The position numbers and the translations under genes are program-made. The notes beneath the pieces are model-generated. The model searched no databases and had not been told where the DNA came from. It saw only the letters and a program-made list of their open reading frames with translations. Source: an uncultured Clostridia bacterium (GTDB taxonomy: Bacteria; Bacillota; Clostridia; UBA1381). From it: DNA of 64,000 nucleotides. Positions 45,870 to 54,159 of this stretch are shown here, in pieces (the stretch's first letter is position 1; every line of letters begins with the position of its first letter). The stretch covers positions 78,834 through 142,833 of the forward strand of contig CAKSSN010000006.1 of assembly GCA_934489015.1 (NCBI GenBank), in the 5' to 3' direction.

Positions 45870-47057
45870 ATGTCTAAGGAATATTTTAATCAAAGAATAA
45901 AGGAAGTAACCGATAATCACAATGCGGTTATTTCAAGAAAGAATGAGAAAAAATTCAGCATAAACGGAATTTTTTCAAGATACAAATATCCGGCGCTTAT
46001 GCGTGAGGATATACCTCTTAACTGGAGATTTGATTACTCCTATGAGAGAAACCCGCTTTTTCTGGAAAGAATAAGAGTAAATGCAATAATGAACGCAGGC
46101 GCTATTTATCTTAACGGAAAATATGTACTCGTTGCAAGAGTTGAGGGCTGTGACAGAAAGTCATTTTTTGCCGTAGCCGAGAGCGACAACGGAGTTGACG
46201 GCTTCCGCTTCAGCGAAAAGCCGATTGTGCTTCCGAAAACCGATGAGCTTGACACAAATGTTTACGATATGCGTCTTACTCAGCATGAGGACGGCTGGAT
46301 TTACGGCCTTTTCTGCAGCGAAAGAAAGGATAAAACGGTTGACGATACCTCTTCTGCGGTTGCAAAATGCGGAATTGTAAGAACAAAGGATTTAAAAAGC
46401 TGGGAGCGACTTCCCGATTTAAAATCTCCAAATCAGCAGAGAAACGTAACGCTTCATCCCGAATTTGTCGACGGCAAATATCTTCTTTACACAAGACCGT
46501 CCGACGGCTTTATTGATGTAGGAAGCGGCGGCGGAATAGGCACTGCGCTTGTAGACAGCATGGAAAATGCCGAAATTACGGAAGAAAAGATTATTGATGA
46601 GAGAGTTTATCATACAATAAAAGAGGTTAAAAACGGAGAGGGCGCAACGCCGATTAAAACAAAGGACGGCTGGCTTCATATTGCTCACGGCGTGAGAAAT
46701 CATGCAACCGGTCTCAGATATGTTTTATACTGCTTTATGACAGACCTTAACGATCCTACAAAGGTTATTTATCGTCCGGGCGGATATTTTGTTGCACCTA
46801 AGGGCGCAGAGCGTGACGGTGACGTTTCCGGCTGCATATTCTCAAACGGTGCAATAGCCGACGATAACGGTAATTTGTTCGTTTACTACGCTTCAAGCGA
46901 TACAAGGCTTCAGGTTATTTCAACAACTGTTGAAAAAATGGTTGACTACTGCAAAAACACGCCTGAGGACGGATATAATACGCACGCAAGCGTTGACGCA
47001 ATATGTAATTTGATTGATAACAACAAAGATTTTTATACGGAGAGCAATTTTGAATAA
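45870..47057 (+). CDS. GH130 4-O-beta-D-mannosyl-D-glucose phosphorylase
   Basis: 395 residues with no signal peptide, so cytoplasmic. It closely follows the GH130_1 mannosylglucose phosphorylase pattern: NAGAIYLNGKYVLVARVEG, DRKSFFAVAESDNG, TNVYDMRLTQHEDGWIYG (general acid Asp133), RNVTLHPEFVDGKYLLYTRP, GSGGGIGTAL, HGVRNHATGLRYVLY and YYASSDTRLQV. Known members split beta-1,4-Man-Glc with phosphate into alpha-mannose-1-phosphate and glucose, in beta-mannan use together with an epimerase. It implies that the imported oligosaccharides contain or are converted to Man-Glc. The ATG has GAAAGGAATT upstream. The HAD gene that follows may act on the phosphorylated product. Confidence 0.93.
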   Translation: MSKEYFNQRIKEVTDNHNAVISRKNEKKFSINGIFSRYKYPALMREDIPLNWRFDYSYERNPLFLERIRVNAIMNAGAIYLNGKYVLVARVEGCDRKSFFAVAESDNGVDGFRFSEKPIVLPKTDELDTNVYDMRLTQHEDGWIYGLFCSERKDKTVDDTSSAVAKCGIVRTKDLKSWERLPDLKSPNQQRNVTLHPEFVDGKYLLYTRPSDGFIDVGSGGGIGTALVDSMENAEITEEKIIDERVYHTIKEVKNGEGATPIKTKDGWLHIAHGVRNHATGLRYVLYCFMTDLNDPTKVIYRPGGYFVAPKGAERDGDVSGCIFSNGAIADDNGNLFVYYASSDTRLQVISTTVEKMVDYCKNTPEDGYNTHASVDAICNLIDNNKDFYTESNFE

Positions 47058-47079
47058 AATCGCCCATAGCACTACTTTT

Positions 47080-47137
47080 TTGTTCAGGGCGGTACCGGTG
47101 TACAGCACCATTCACTAAAAAGCAGCACTCTGAACAA
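47080..47137 (+). other. Intergenic stem-loop, 8-bp closing stem with inner hairpin
   Basis: TTGTTCAG at 47080-47087 pairs perfectly with CTGAACAA at 47130-47137. Inside, GGTG-TACAG-CACC can form a second small stem. It lies between the phosphorylase and HAD genes. Confidence 0.5.
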
Positions 47138-47187
47138 TTTTCTTTCAAAATTGGGTGCTTACGGTACGGAAAGGAATGGTCATAATA

Positions 47188-48141
47188 ATGCTCACAGCAC
47201 ACAATACAGAGTCTGAATTAATAGTAAATCCGTTTAAGGACAGAGAAATAAAATATGCATTTCATGATATTGACGGCACTCACTCGCTTATACGCGAGTG
47301 GCCGCCAGTTATGAGCATATGCCTTTTCGATGTTTTGGAAAACGGTATAAGCGAGGATTTTGACTCTAATGAAAATGCGGCGCGCCTTATTTCGCTTGCC
47401 GGAGAGGAGCCGCACGAGGAAACAGACCGCTTCTGCGTTGAGTCGGCAGGGCTTTCTGCGCTTACGCAGATGGAATGGGCGATAAGACGCGCTGTTGAAA
47501 ACGGGAAAATAGATGTTTCCTGCGACAGAGCGGCAAACTCCGAAATTATAAAGCGTATCTGGAACGGTGAGGAGATTTTTGATGATCTTTCGGAAACGGA
47601 GGATATGAAAAAAATGCTTTCCGAATATACGCCGCGCCTTTTTAAGCTTTACGAGGCTGTTTTAAACGGCTACTGCCGTGACAGAAATCTTGAAAAGGCA
47701 AAAAAGGATCCGTCCGCTTTTCAGGTGGAGGGCTCTATGGAGTTTATGAAATATTTAAAGGCGCACGGCGTTAAAAACTATTTCGTAACCGGCGCTGTTG
47801 TCGAACGCGGCATGGGAATGTATGAGGAGGTTGAAACGCTCGGCTATAAAATAGGCGCGGACGGAATTGCGGAGGATATAATAGGCTCCACATGGACGGA
47901 GAAAATGCCTAAGGACGCCGTGATGAAATCGCTCCTTAAAAAGCTCGGAATAAGCGGAGAAAATGTTCTCGTTGTCGGCGACGGCCGCGCGGAAATTTCT
48001 GCCGGTGTTCAAATGGGGGCTGTAACCTTAAGCAGACTTCCGCTTGCGGCAGAATATCAAAGAAAGCTTCATAAAAAGCTTGGAACAAATATTATAACAG
48101 ATAATTACTTGAATGAGGATTTGACACGGATTTTTAAGTAA
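47188..48141 (+). CDS. HAD-superfamily hydrolase (phosphatase or sugar-phosphate mutase)
   Basis: About 317 residues. HAD motifs: I, FHDIDGTHS (nucleophile Asp in D-x-D-G-T); II, FVTGAV; III, Lys in MPKDAVMKS; IV, VVGDGRAEISAG. A large helical insertion after motif I is a C1-type cap, as in phosphoglycolate phosphatase and beta-phosphoglucomutase relatives. Starts at 47155 (GTG), 47176 and 47188 are in frame; 47188 has GGAAAGGA at a workable distance and the family-like N-terminus follows. Placed after the mannosylglucose phosphorylase, it may dephosphorylate or isomerise mannose-1-phosphate. Substrate is inferred. Confidence 0.82.
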   Translation: MLTAHNTESELIVNPFKDREIKYAFHDIDGTHSLIREWPPVMSICLFDVLENGISEDFDSNENAARLISLAGEEPHEETDRFCVESAGLSALTQMEWAIRRAVENGKIDVSCDRAANSEIIKRIWNGEEIFDDLSETEDMKKMLSEYTPRLFKLYEAVLNGYCRDRNLEKAKKDPSAFQVEGSMEFMKYLKAHGVKNYFVTGAVVERGMGMYEEVETLGYKIGADGIAEDIIGSTWTEKMPKDAVMKSLLKKLGISGENVLVVGDGRAEISAGVQMGAVTLSRLPLAAEYQRKLHKKLGTNIITDNYLNEDLTRIFK

Positions 48142-48159
48142 AATTCCAATATAAAACTC

Positions 48160-48188
48160 TTGATTTATGCGCTCAAATATATTATAAT
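48160..48188 (+). promoter_or_regulatory. Promoter of the two-component system
   Basis: TTGATT at 48160-48165, a 17-bp spacer and a perfect TATAAT at 48183-48188, about 80 bp before the kinase start codon. Confidence 0.75.
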
Positions 48189-48214
48189 AATATAGTTAAA
48201 ATGTATTTGAGCGC
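48169..48214 (+). promoter_or_regulatory. 11-bp inverted repeat flanking the -10 box
   Basis: GCGCTCAAATA at 48169-48179 and TATTTGAGCGC at 48204-48214 are exact inverted copies separated by 24 bp. The left arm sits in the promoter spacer and the right arm just past the expected start. It is a candidate operator; alternatively the hairpin could act as a terminator-like structure ending the upstream operon, but no good T tract follows. Confidence 0.55.
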
Positions 48215-48266
48215 AGCTTTGTTTAAAACGCCGTGAAACTGATTATTATAAAGAGGTGATATTCCG

Positions 48267-49766
48267 ATGGTACTTGCTCTTATGATTTTTATAACCTTTT
48301 CCGCATATATTGTATTCAGCTACAGAATGAAATTTGCATATGTAATGTCGCTTTATTTTTTGGGGTGCAGCATACTTATATTTGCGGGTAATTTTTATTT
48401 TATAGCAATATCGGCATATCAGTATATCAATGATATAGACTATTTTCTGCTTCAAGCTCTGGCAAAGCTGAAGTTTAATATATTCGCGGCGGCGGTTATC
48501 GGAAATGTAGGAGTGTTTTTCCTGATGTCAGCGGCAATAGCGTCATTTTATCTTGTATTCCCGAAAAAGCGTCTTGCTGCGGCGCTCATGTTTATTCCGA
48601 TTATATATGTGTTTGTTGTAAATATGCCGGCGGTCGGCTGGAAAATCTTTTTGCTTGTAAATTCCGCTCCGGGCGGACTTGCGGCTGTTTTGCCGCTTCT
48701 TAAAAAAAGCTCTGTGTATATCTTTATTCTGTATTTGATAATGCCTGTTTTCTGGTTTGTTATTTACACGAGAAATACACATATTTTTCTTAAAAAGCAA
48801 TACGGACTTACGTGTCTTTTATGTGTGCTGCTGATGTATATGATTATTTATCTTCTGTTCGGTGACGGGATCTATACGCCGACGATGTTTTATAATATCG
48901 GTCTTGACGGCTTCCCGCAAAAGCAGCTCGGAATGTATGATGAGGAAATGTCTGTTACGCTGAGTATTCTTTGCGTAATTTTAATAAATATATGTATACT
49001 GTGGTATTCAAAGCCGTTTGAGCGCTTCGGAAAGCGCGGCAGAAGACGGTTTGTAAGGCAGAGCAGCAAGATAAACGAAAATGTTTATATGCTTCTCCAT
49101 GTTTACAAAAATAAATTTTTATGTATCGAAAAGCTTATTAAGCTTTGTATATCGGCCAAGCAGTCGGGAAATGACGGCGAAGTTTCGAGGCTTCTCGGAA
49201 GCGTTGAGGAGGAAGCGGCAGACGCTGTTGAAAAAATAAGCCGAACGCTTAATACCTTAAATGTAATAACAATGGATTATCACGTGTTTACCATAGAAAG
49301 CTGCATAAGCGAGGCGGTAGATAAAATCGGTAATCAAAATATAGAAATTAACAAAAACTATGGCGGAGAGCGGCTCGTTGTTCTCGGAAGCAAAAATCAT
49401 ATTGTTGAGAGCTTTGTAAATATACTCAGAAACTCCGTTGAAGCGATTGAGCAGAAAAGTATCTCCGACGGCAGAATTGACATAAACGTATACGCCGAAG
49501 AGGATATGTTTTCAGTCAGCATAAGGGATAACGGCTGCGGAATACCAAAGAAACACAGACGGTATATTTTCCGCCCGTTTTACACCACAAAGGATAAAAA
49601 AATCGGAAACGGTCTCGGACTTGATTTTGTAAAGCGCGTTACGGCAATTCACGGCGGCGGTGTGAGTATAAAAAGCAGTGAAAACATATATACGGAGGTT
49701 ACTGTCGCTCTGCCTGTTTATAAAAGCAATGTGGGAGCAAATTTGCGGAAGGGGATGTTACTGTGA
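48267..49766 (+). CDS. Seven-TM sensor histidine kinase
   Basis: 499 residues. The N-terminal half has about seven hydrophobic segments (to ~residue 250) with no recognised sensor domain. The dimerisation segment LLHVYKNKFLCIEKL carries the likely phospho-acceptor His278 in an H-x-Y-K-N setting like AgrC/HPK10-type kinases. The ATPase domain has N box (NILRNSVEAI), G1 (DNGCGIP), F (FRPFYTTK) and G2 (GNGLGLDFV). Its stop overlaps the regulator start by four bases, so the pair is co-translated. Located directly after the polysaccharide operon, it may sense glycan or envelope state, which is inferred. Confidence 0.92.
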   Translation: MVLALMIFITFSAYIVFSYRMKFAYVMSLYFLGCSILIFAGNFYFIAISAYQYINDIDYFLLQALAKLKFNIFAAAVIGNVGVFFLMSAAIASFYLVFPKKRLAAALMFIPIIYVFVVNMPAVGWKIFLLVNSAPGGLAAVLPLLKKSSVYIFILYLIMPVFWFVIYTRNTHIFLKKQYGLTCLLCVLLMYMIIYLLFGDGIYTPTMFYNIGLDGFPQKQLGMYDEEMSVTLSILCVILINICILWYSKPFERFGKRGRRRFVRQSSKINENVYMLLHVYKNKFLCIEKLIKLCISAKQSGNDGEVSRLLGSVEEEAADAVEKISRTLNTLNVITMDYHVFTIESCISEAVDKIGNQNIEINKNYGGERLVVLGSKNHIVESFVNILRNSVEAIEQKSISDGRIDINVYAEEDMFSVSIRDNGCGIPKKHRRYIFRPFYTTKDKKIGNGLGLDFVKRVTAIHGGGVSIKSSENIYTEVTVALPVYKSNVGANLRKGMLL

Positions 49767-50449
49767 AGCTTGCAATGTGTGATGATATGATAAGCTTATG
49801 CGAGTATTACAAGAAGATTTTTTCGGACTGTGCGGATGTTGATTTTGTCGGCTGCGCTCATAATGCGGAGGAATGTAAGGAGCTTGTTAAAAAAACGATG
49901 CCAGACGTACTTTTGCTCGATATTCAGATGCAGTCTACCGATGACGGAATTGAGGTTATAGACGACCTTTTGGAAATTAAGGAAAACCTTAAAATCGTAA
50001 TGCTGACGGCGCATAAGGTTGATAACTATGTGTTCAGAGCGTTTGCGCTCGGCGCTAAGGATTTTATTTATAAAACCGCGTCCGACAGCGAAATTATCGA
50101 AAAGGTCAGGAATGTATATAACGACAATGTTATGCTGAACTCCGATATTTCGGGAATACTTGCGAAAAAGGCAAGAGATGTAATGTCACAGCAGCAGTCA
50201 CTTCTTTATGTGTTAAATCAGCTTACAAGGCTCTCAAGAAGCGAGATAAGCGTGCTGCGCGGCGTGTATTACGGAAAAACCTATAAGGAAATTGCGGCTG
50301 AGCGCTTTGTTGAAGAGGGAACAATTCGCACGCAGGCTTCGGGAATAATGAAAAAATTTGAAGCCAAGAGCATGAAAGCGCTTGTAAAGAGCCTTAAGAA
50401 AATGGAGCTTTTTGAGTTTATAGATTTGTGTACGGATGAAAATATGTAA
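49763..50449 (+). CDS. LuxR/NarL-type response regulator
   Basis: 228 residues with a GTG start overlapping the kinase stop (GTGA). Receiver domain: acidic pair CDD at residues 7-8, phospho-acceptor Asp53 (VLLLDIQM), Thr in MLTAHK and Lys in FIYKTA. The C-terminal helix-turn-helix (LSRSEISVLRGVYYGKTYKEIAAERFVEEGTIRTQ) is LuxR-like. It partners the adjacent kinase. Possible targets are its own promoter (inverted repeat at 48169-48214), the polysaccharide operon and the secreted protein downstream. None of these is shown by sequence alone. Confidence 0.93.
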   Translation: MKLAMCDDMISLCEYYKKIFSDCADVDFVGCAHNAEECKELVKKTMPDVLLLDIQMQSTDDGIEVIDDLLEIKENLKIVMLTAHKVDNYVFRAFALGAKDFIYKTASDSEIIEKVRNVYNDNVMLNSDISGILAKKARDVMSQQQSLLYVLNQLTRLSRSEISVLRGVYYGKTYKEIAAERFVEEGTIRTQASGIMKKFEAKSMKALVKSLKKMELFEFIDLCTDENM

Positions 50450-50488
50450 AAAAGGGCGGTTAATGCGAAGCGTACTGCTTTTAAAACG

Positions 50489-50515
50489 GGTGCTGTCGGG
50501 TGCAGCACCTTTTTT
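50489..50515 (+). terminator. Intrinsic terminator after the two-component system
   Basis: GGTGCTG at 50489-50495 pairs with CAGCACC at 50503-50509, followed by TTTTTT. Confidence 0.85.
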
Positions 50516-50550
50516 GTATAAAAAAATTTTATAAATCATACTTTGGAATG

Positions 50551-50579
50551 ATGACAAACGCATATTTTTTTGGTAAAAT
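50551..50579 (+). promoter_or_regulatory. Promoter of the secreted beta-helix protein gene
   Basis: ATGACA at 50551-50556, a 17-bp spacer and TAAAAT at 50574-50579, 37 bp before the chosen start codon. Confidence 0.65.
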
Positions 50580-50616
50580 AAAATATATAAAATTATATTT
50601 GGAGGAATGTAAAAAA

Positions 50617-53600
50617 ATGCTTAAAAGAAATCTTGTTGTGTTGGCTATGGTAGCAGCGGCTCTGTTTTCCGCTTTCGGCGGTATGGGAGCGGCCTTTGCG
50701 GAGGAGGCGCATACGTTTGTTCTGACCGATAACGGTGACGGAACGCATACTAAAAAATGCAGCGGCTGCGGCTTTGAGGAAAATGAAGCGCACAGCTTTT
50801 TATACAGTGTGCCTGACGGAGATTATTTATCGGCTGTCTGCTCCTGCGGCGCTCTTTCCGGAGTAAAGGGTGCAGAGGGAGATTTGAGCGGCGACTTTTT
50901 TAGCGGCAATGATCAGGTTGACCTGACGAGTGCGTCGTGCGTTAAGGGAGAAGCATATTACGGTGAGGGTGCGGACAGGCTCTTTACCGACACGGGAAAA
51001 TTATGCGGCTCCGGTTGGTATGCTGAGGCGGACGGCATGAGGCATTTGTCGGCGGATTTTGTTACAAATTCCCCGATAAGAGTTATCGGATTAAAAATAG
51101 AAACGGGTGACGATACGACGCAATATCCCGACAGAAATCTGAAAGCGGCAGTGCTTTATGGCAAAGAAAAATTCGAAGAAAGCTTTTCGGAGATCGCATA
51201 CATACCGCTTGACGGCTTTATTAAGGCCGAAAACAATAAAAAGTATACCTTTTTGTTTGATAACGCGGCGGATATAAATCTTTATGATGATTATGAGATT
51301 GACTTTTTAAGCAATGATTATAATATACAGATAAGCTCGGTTGATCTCCTTTGCGCAAACGGCGAAATGGTAGAATTTGAGCTTAGCGGTGTTGTAGCCG
51401 AAAAGACTAAAAATTTCACCGCCGCAGGTGAGGCTTACGAATGTACCCTTTTTTCGCAGGACGGTCATCCGGAAAGCAAAAATGTTTCCGTAACGCTTGA
51501 CGGCGCAGCCTTTACCGGCTACAGCTATAATGAAAGCACGGGGCTTCTTCATATAGGCGGCGCTAATGTAAAGGACGGCAAATATGTAATATCGGCAAGT
51601 GCCGAAATCCACAGCGTATCCGTGCGCGCAAGCGGCCACAGAATAACCTTTAAAGGCGGCGAAAGCGCTTCTTTCTGCACCGATTATACGTGCCTGCTGC
51701 TCGACAATAACGGCGAGTTGAAATGGGCGCCGGAAAATGACGATATAACAATTAATATCGGCGGAAAACGACTTTACGACTTTAAATATGACGAGGAAAG
51801 CGGAACGCTCACAATACCGGGAGAGTATATATTCGGAGATATTGATATATGGGCAGCCGAAAGAGCAAGCACATTTAAAGCGACATCTGTTGCGTCGGTT
51901 AAGAAAAACGATGATGTTTTAAGATTTTACGACAGCATTAACGAAGCCTGCAGCGCCGGCTACGGAGATACCTTATATGTAACGCTGCTTAAAAACACAA
52001 CAACAGATGATCTGCTTATGATGAGGTTCGGAAAGGTTACTCTTGATTTGGGAGGCTATACGCTGAGCGAAAAGGAGCTTGGCTGCATAATCACAAGCGG
52101 AAGCGATTTGACGATTAAGAACGGAGTTATTTCGTGCAGTTCTCTTAATAATGCAATAAGCGCAAATGAGGGCAGGCTTTATCTTGCAGGCGATCTTGAA
52201 ATTTATCTTGATATAAACGGCGGAGCGCTTGATGGAAATTGTACGGGGCTTGATATATTCAGAGCGGATGTGGTTATTGACGGAACTAAATTTACGAATT
52301 TTAAGTATTCTTCAGACTACAATTCGGGAAGATGTATAATGATGATGGACGAGGGCAACTCGCTTACAATTTACGGCGGAGAGTTTTCGGGAGAGTTTTA
52401 TCTGGGTAATGCAGACGAAAACATAAAGCTTTGCGGCGGAAAATTTGACGCTATAACGAAGTCAACCGTAAATAAGGCGGACTTCTTTGATTTGCTCGGC
52501 GACGGGTATACATATAAATTTGCGGGCGGAAAGCCGGAGGTGTTCGGCAAGGCGCTTGCAAGAAATATCGAAGTTGTAAAATCGCCCTTTGCTTCCTTTG
52601 AAAACGAAAATAAAAGGGTTGATTTCGGATATGACAGCCCTGTCAAGCTTACAGTCGGTGCGGATAATCTGACATATCAGTGGTATCTAAACGAAGAAGC
52701 GATAGACGGCGCCGAAGCCGATACATATACAGTACCTGTCGGACTTTCCGCCGGGAAATATAAATACAGCTGCATAGCGGTAAATGATGACGGCTGTGCG
52801 CTTTATAAGACGATTATGCTGACGGTTTACTGCGCTCATGAAAATCTTGATGAGAGCGGAAAATGCGAAAGCTGCGGCGGAACATATCAGGGTGCAATTT
52901 TACGCGGCGCGGAGGCGGAATATTACGAAAATATATATGACGCCGCAAGAGCTCTTGAAAAGGGTGATGTGCTTAAGCTTTTGTGTGATGTTGAGCTTCC
53001 GAAATTCAATCCCGAAGAGGACAGCAGCGATGGTGTAGACTATAATTATGTAGGTGAGCTTGACTTTAACGCACAGGACGCCGTATTCGACCTTAACGGA
53101 AAAACAATATCACTCAATTCGGACGATATGGATGGTATTCGTATATCATCGGGCGGCCTTACCCTCAAAAACGGAAAAGCTGATATGAAAATAACCGTTT
53201 CAAATGACGTTTTTGCCGATTTTGACAATGTAGAGGTTACAGGTACGCTCGGAATGTACAGCAGCAGGACGGTTAAAATCCACAGCGGAAAATTTGCAAG
53301 ACTTGAAACCTATAACGTAAACAGCCTTAAAGAGCGCCTTGCCGTCGGAAAAGCACTTCGCCTTTCAGACGGAAGCTGGTCTGACGGAAGCGCAGGCACG
53401 CTTGAAAATGTAAGCGTTGTTTCGGCTCCGGCATATATTTCAGTGCAGCCGCAGGGCATAAGACTTAAACCCGGATATACGGACGGAAGCTTATCGGTTG
53501 AGGCTGTAAAAAATGAGGGCTATGAGGATAAGGAGATAGCATATCAGTGGTATGACGAGAATGGCAATGCGCTCGGCGGAGAAACATCAGGCACATTTGC

Positions 53601-53994
53601 CGTTCCGCTCGGAATAGGTGACGGACAGGTTAAGAGGTACAGCTGCGCAGTAACGTGCGACGGATATACCGAAAGGTCAATATCGGTTGCGGTTGTTGTC
53701 GGAAATGTACTGCCGACACTGGAGCTTTCTTACGAGTGGGAAAGTGTAATAATGCTCAGAGCCGACGGCAAGGGCGGCAGATATACCGTTGCCGTTGCAA
53801 GCTATACGGGAGATAAAATGACGGATATTAAGCTTATTGCGCTTACGGATAAGGATAACAGCGCAAAAGGGCAGCCGGAGAATGATTTTAATCTTAATAT
53901 GCTCGGCTGCGATCGTGTAAAGGCGTTTATCTTTGAGGATATGCAGACGCTTAAGCCGGCTCTCGGCAGCGCAGAGCTGAGTTTAAAACAATAA
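50617..53994 (+). CDS. Large secreted protein with beta-helix, Ig-like and Cys-motif segments
   Basis: About 1125 residues. The ATG at 50617 has GGAGG and starts a clear signal peptide (MLKRNLVVLAMV...AAFA); the longer upstream in-frame extension lacks these and spans the promoter. After the signal peptide a cysteine-rich stretch (KKCSGCGFEENEAHSF ... CSCGA) recurs later as HENLDESGKCESCGG. Two right-handed beta-helix-like regions (~450-660 and ~800-900; LDLGGYTLSEKEL, LTIKNGV, FDLNGKTISLNSDD) are each followed by an Ig-like domain (YQWYLNEEAIDGAE; YQWYDENGNALGGE). The C-terminal ~95 residues match the beta module of the GLUG proteins (VKAFIFEDMQTLKPAL). No SLH or catalytic motif was seen; probably an adhesin or glycan binder. 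Confidence 0.75.
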   Translation: MLKRNLVVLAMVAAALFSAFGGMGAAFAEEAHTFVLTDNGDGTHTKKCSGCGFEENEAHSFLYSVPDGDYLSAVCSCGALSGVKGAEGDLSGDFFSGNDQVDLTSASCVKGEAYYGEGADRLFTDTGKLCGSGWYAEADGMRHLSADFVTNSPIRVIGLKIETGDDTTQYPDRNLKAAVLYGKEKFEESFSEIAYIPLDGFIKAENNKKYTFLFDNAADINLYDDYEIDFLSNDYNIQISSVDLLCANGEMVEFELSGVVAEKTKNFTAAGEAYECTLFSQDGHPESKNVSVTLDGAAFTGYSYNESTGLLHIGGANVKDGKYVISASAEIHSVSVRASGHRITFKGGESASFCTDYTCLLLDNNGELKWAPENDDITINIGGKRLYDFKYDEESGTLTIPGEYIFGDIDIWAAERASTFKATSVASVKKNDDVLRFYDSINEACSAGYGDTLYVTLLKNTTTDDLLMMRFGKVTLDLGGYTLSEKELGCIITSGSDLTIKNGVISCSSLNNAISANEGRLYLAGDLEIYLDINGGALDGNCTGLDIFRADVVIDGTKFTNFKYSSDYNSGRCIMMMDEGNSLTIYGGEFSGEFYLGNADENIKLCGGKFDAITKSTVNKADFFDLLGDGYTYKFAGGKPEVFGKALARNIEVVKSPFASFENENKRVDFGYDSPVKLTVGADNLTYQWYLNEEAIDGAEADTYTVPVGLSAGKYKYSCIAVNDDGCALYKTIMLTVYCAHENLDESGKCESCGGTYQGAILRGAEAEYYENIYDAARALEKGDVLKLLCDVELPKFNPEEDSSDGVDYNYVGELDFNAQDAVFDLNGKTISLNSDDMDGIRISSGGLTLKNGKADMKITVSNDVFADFDNVEVTGTLGMYSSRTVKIHSGKFARLETYNVNSLKERLAVGKALRLSDGSWSDGSAGTLENVSVVSAPAYISVQPQGIRLKPGYTDGSLSVEAVKNEGYEDKEIAYQWYDENGNALGGETSGTFAVPLGIGDGQVKRYSCAVTCDGYTERSISVAVVVGNVLPTLELSYEWESVIMLRADGKGGRYTVAVASYTGDKMTDIKLIALTDKDNSAKGQPENDFNLNMLGCDRVKAFIFEDMQTLKPALGSAELSLKQ

Positions 53995-54002
53995 AATATT
54001 TA

Positions 54003-54034
54003 AAGGGCGTGGAAAAATCTGCGCCCTTATCTTA
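54003..54034 (+). terminator. Probable terminator after the secreted protein gene
   Basis: AAGGGCG at 54003-54009 pairs with CGCCCTT at 54022-54028, followed by a weak T-rich run. Confidence 0.5.
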
Positions 54035-54094
54035 TAAATAAACAGGTCGGATTGTTGCTTATTTATAAATTTTTATTAAATATTGCGCAAACTG

Positions 54095-54123
54095 TTGACA
54101 TCGGCGGTTATTTTTGATAAAAT
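54095..54123 (+). promoter_or_regulatory. Promoter of the prfA-metG operon
   Basis: TTGACA at 54095-54100, a 17-bp spacer and TAAAAT at 54118-54123, a near-consensus housekeeping promoter 37 bp before prfA. Confidence 0.85.
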
Positions 54124-54159
54124 TATAATTGGATATTTATAGACTGAGGAGATTTGCGT

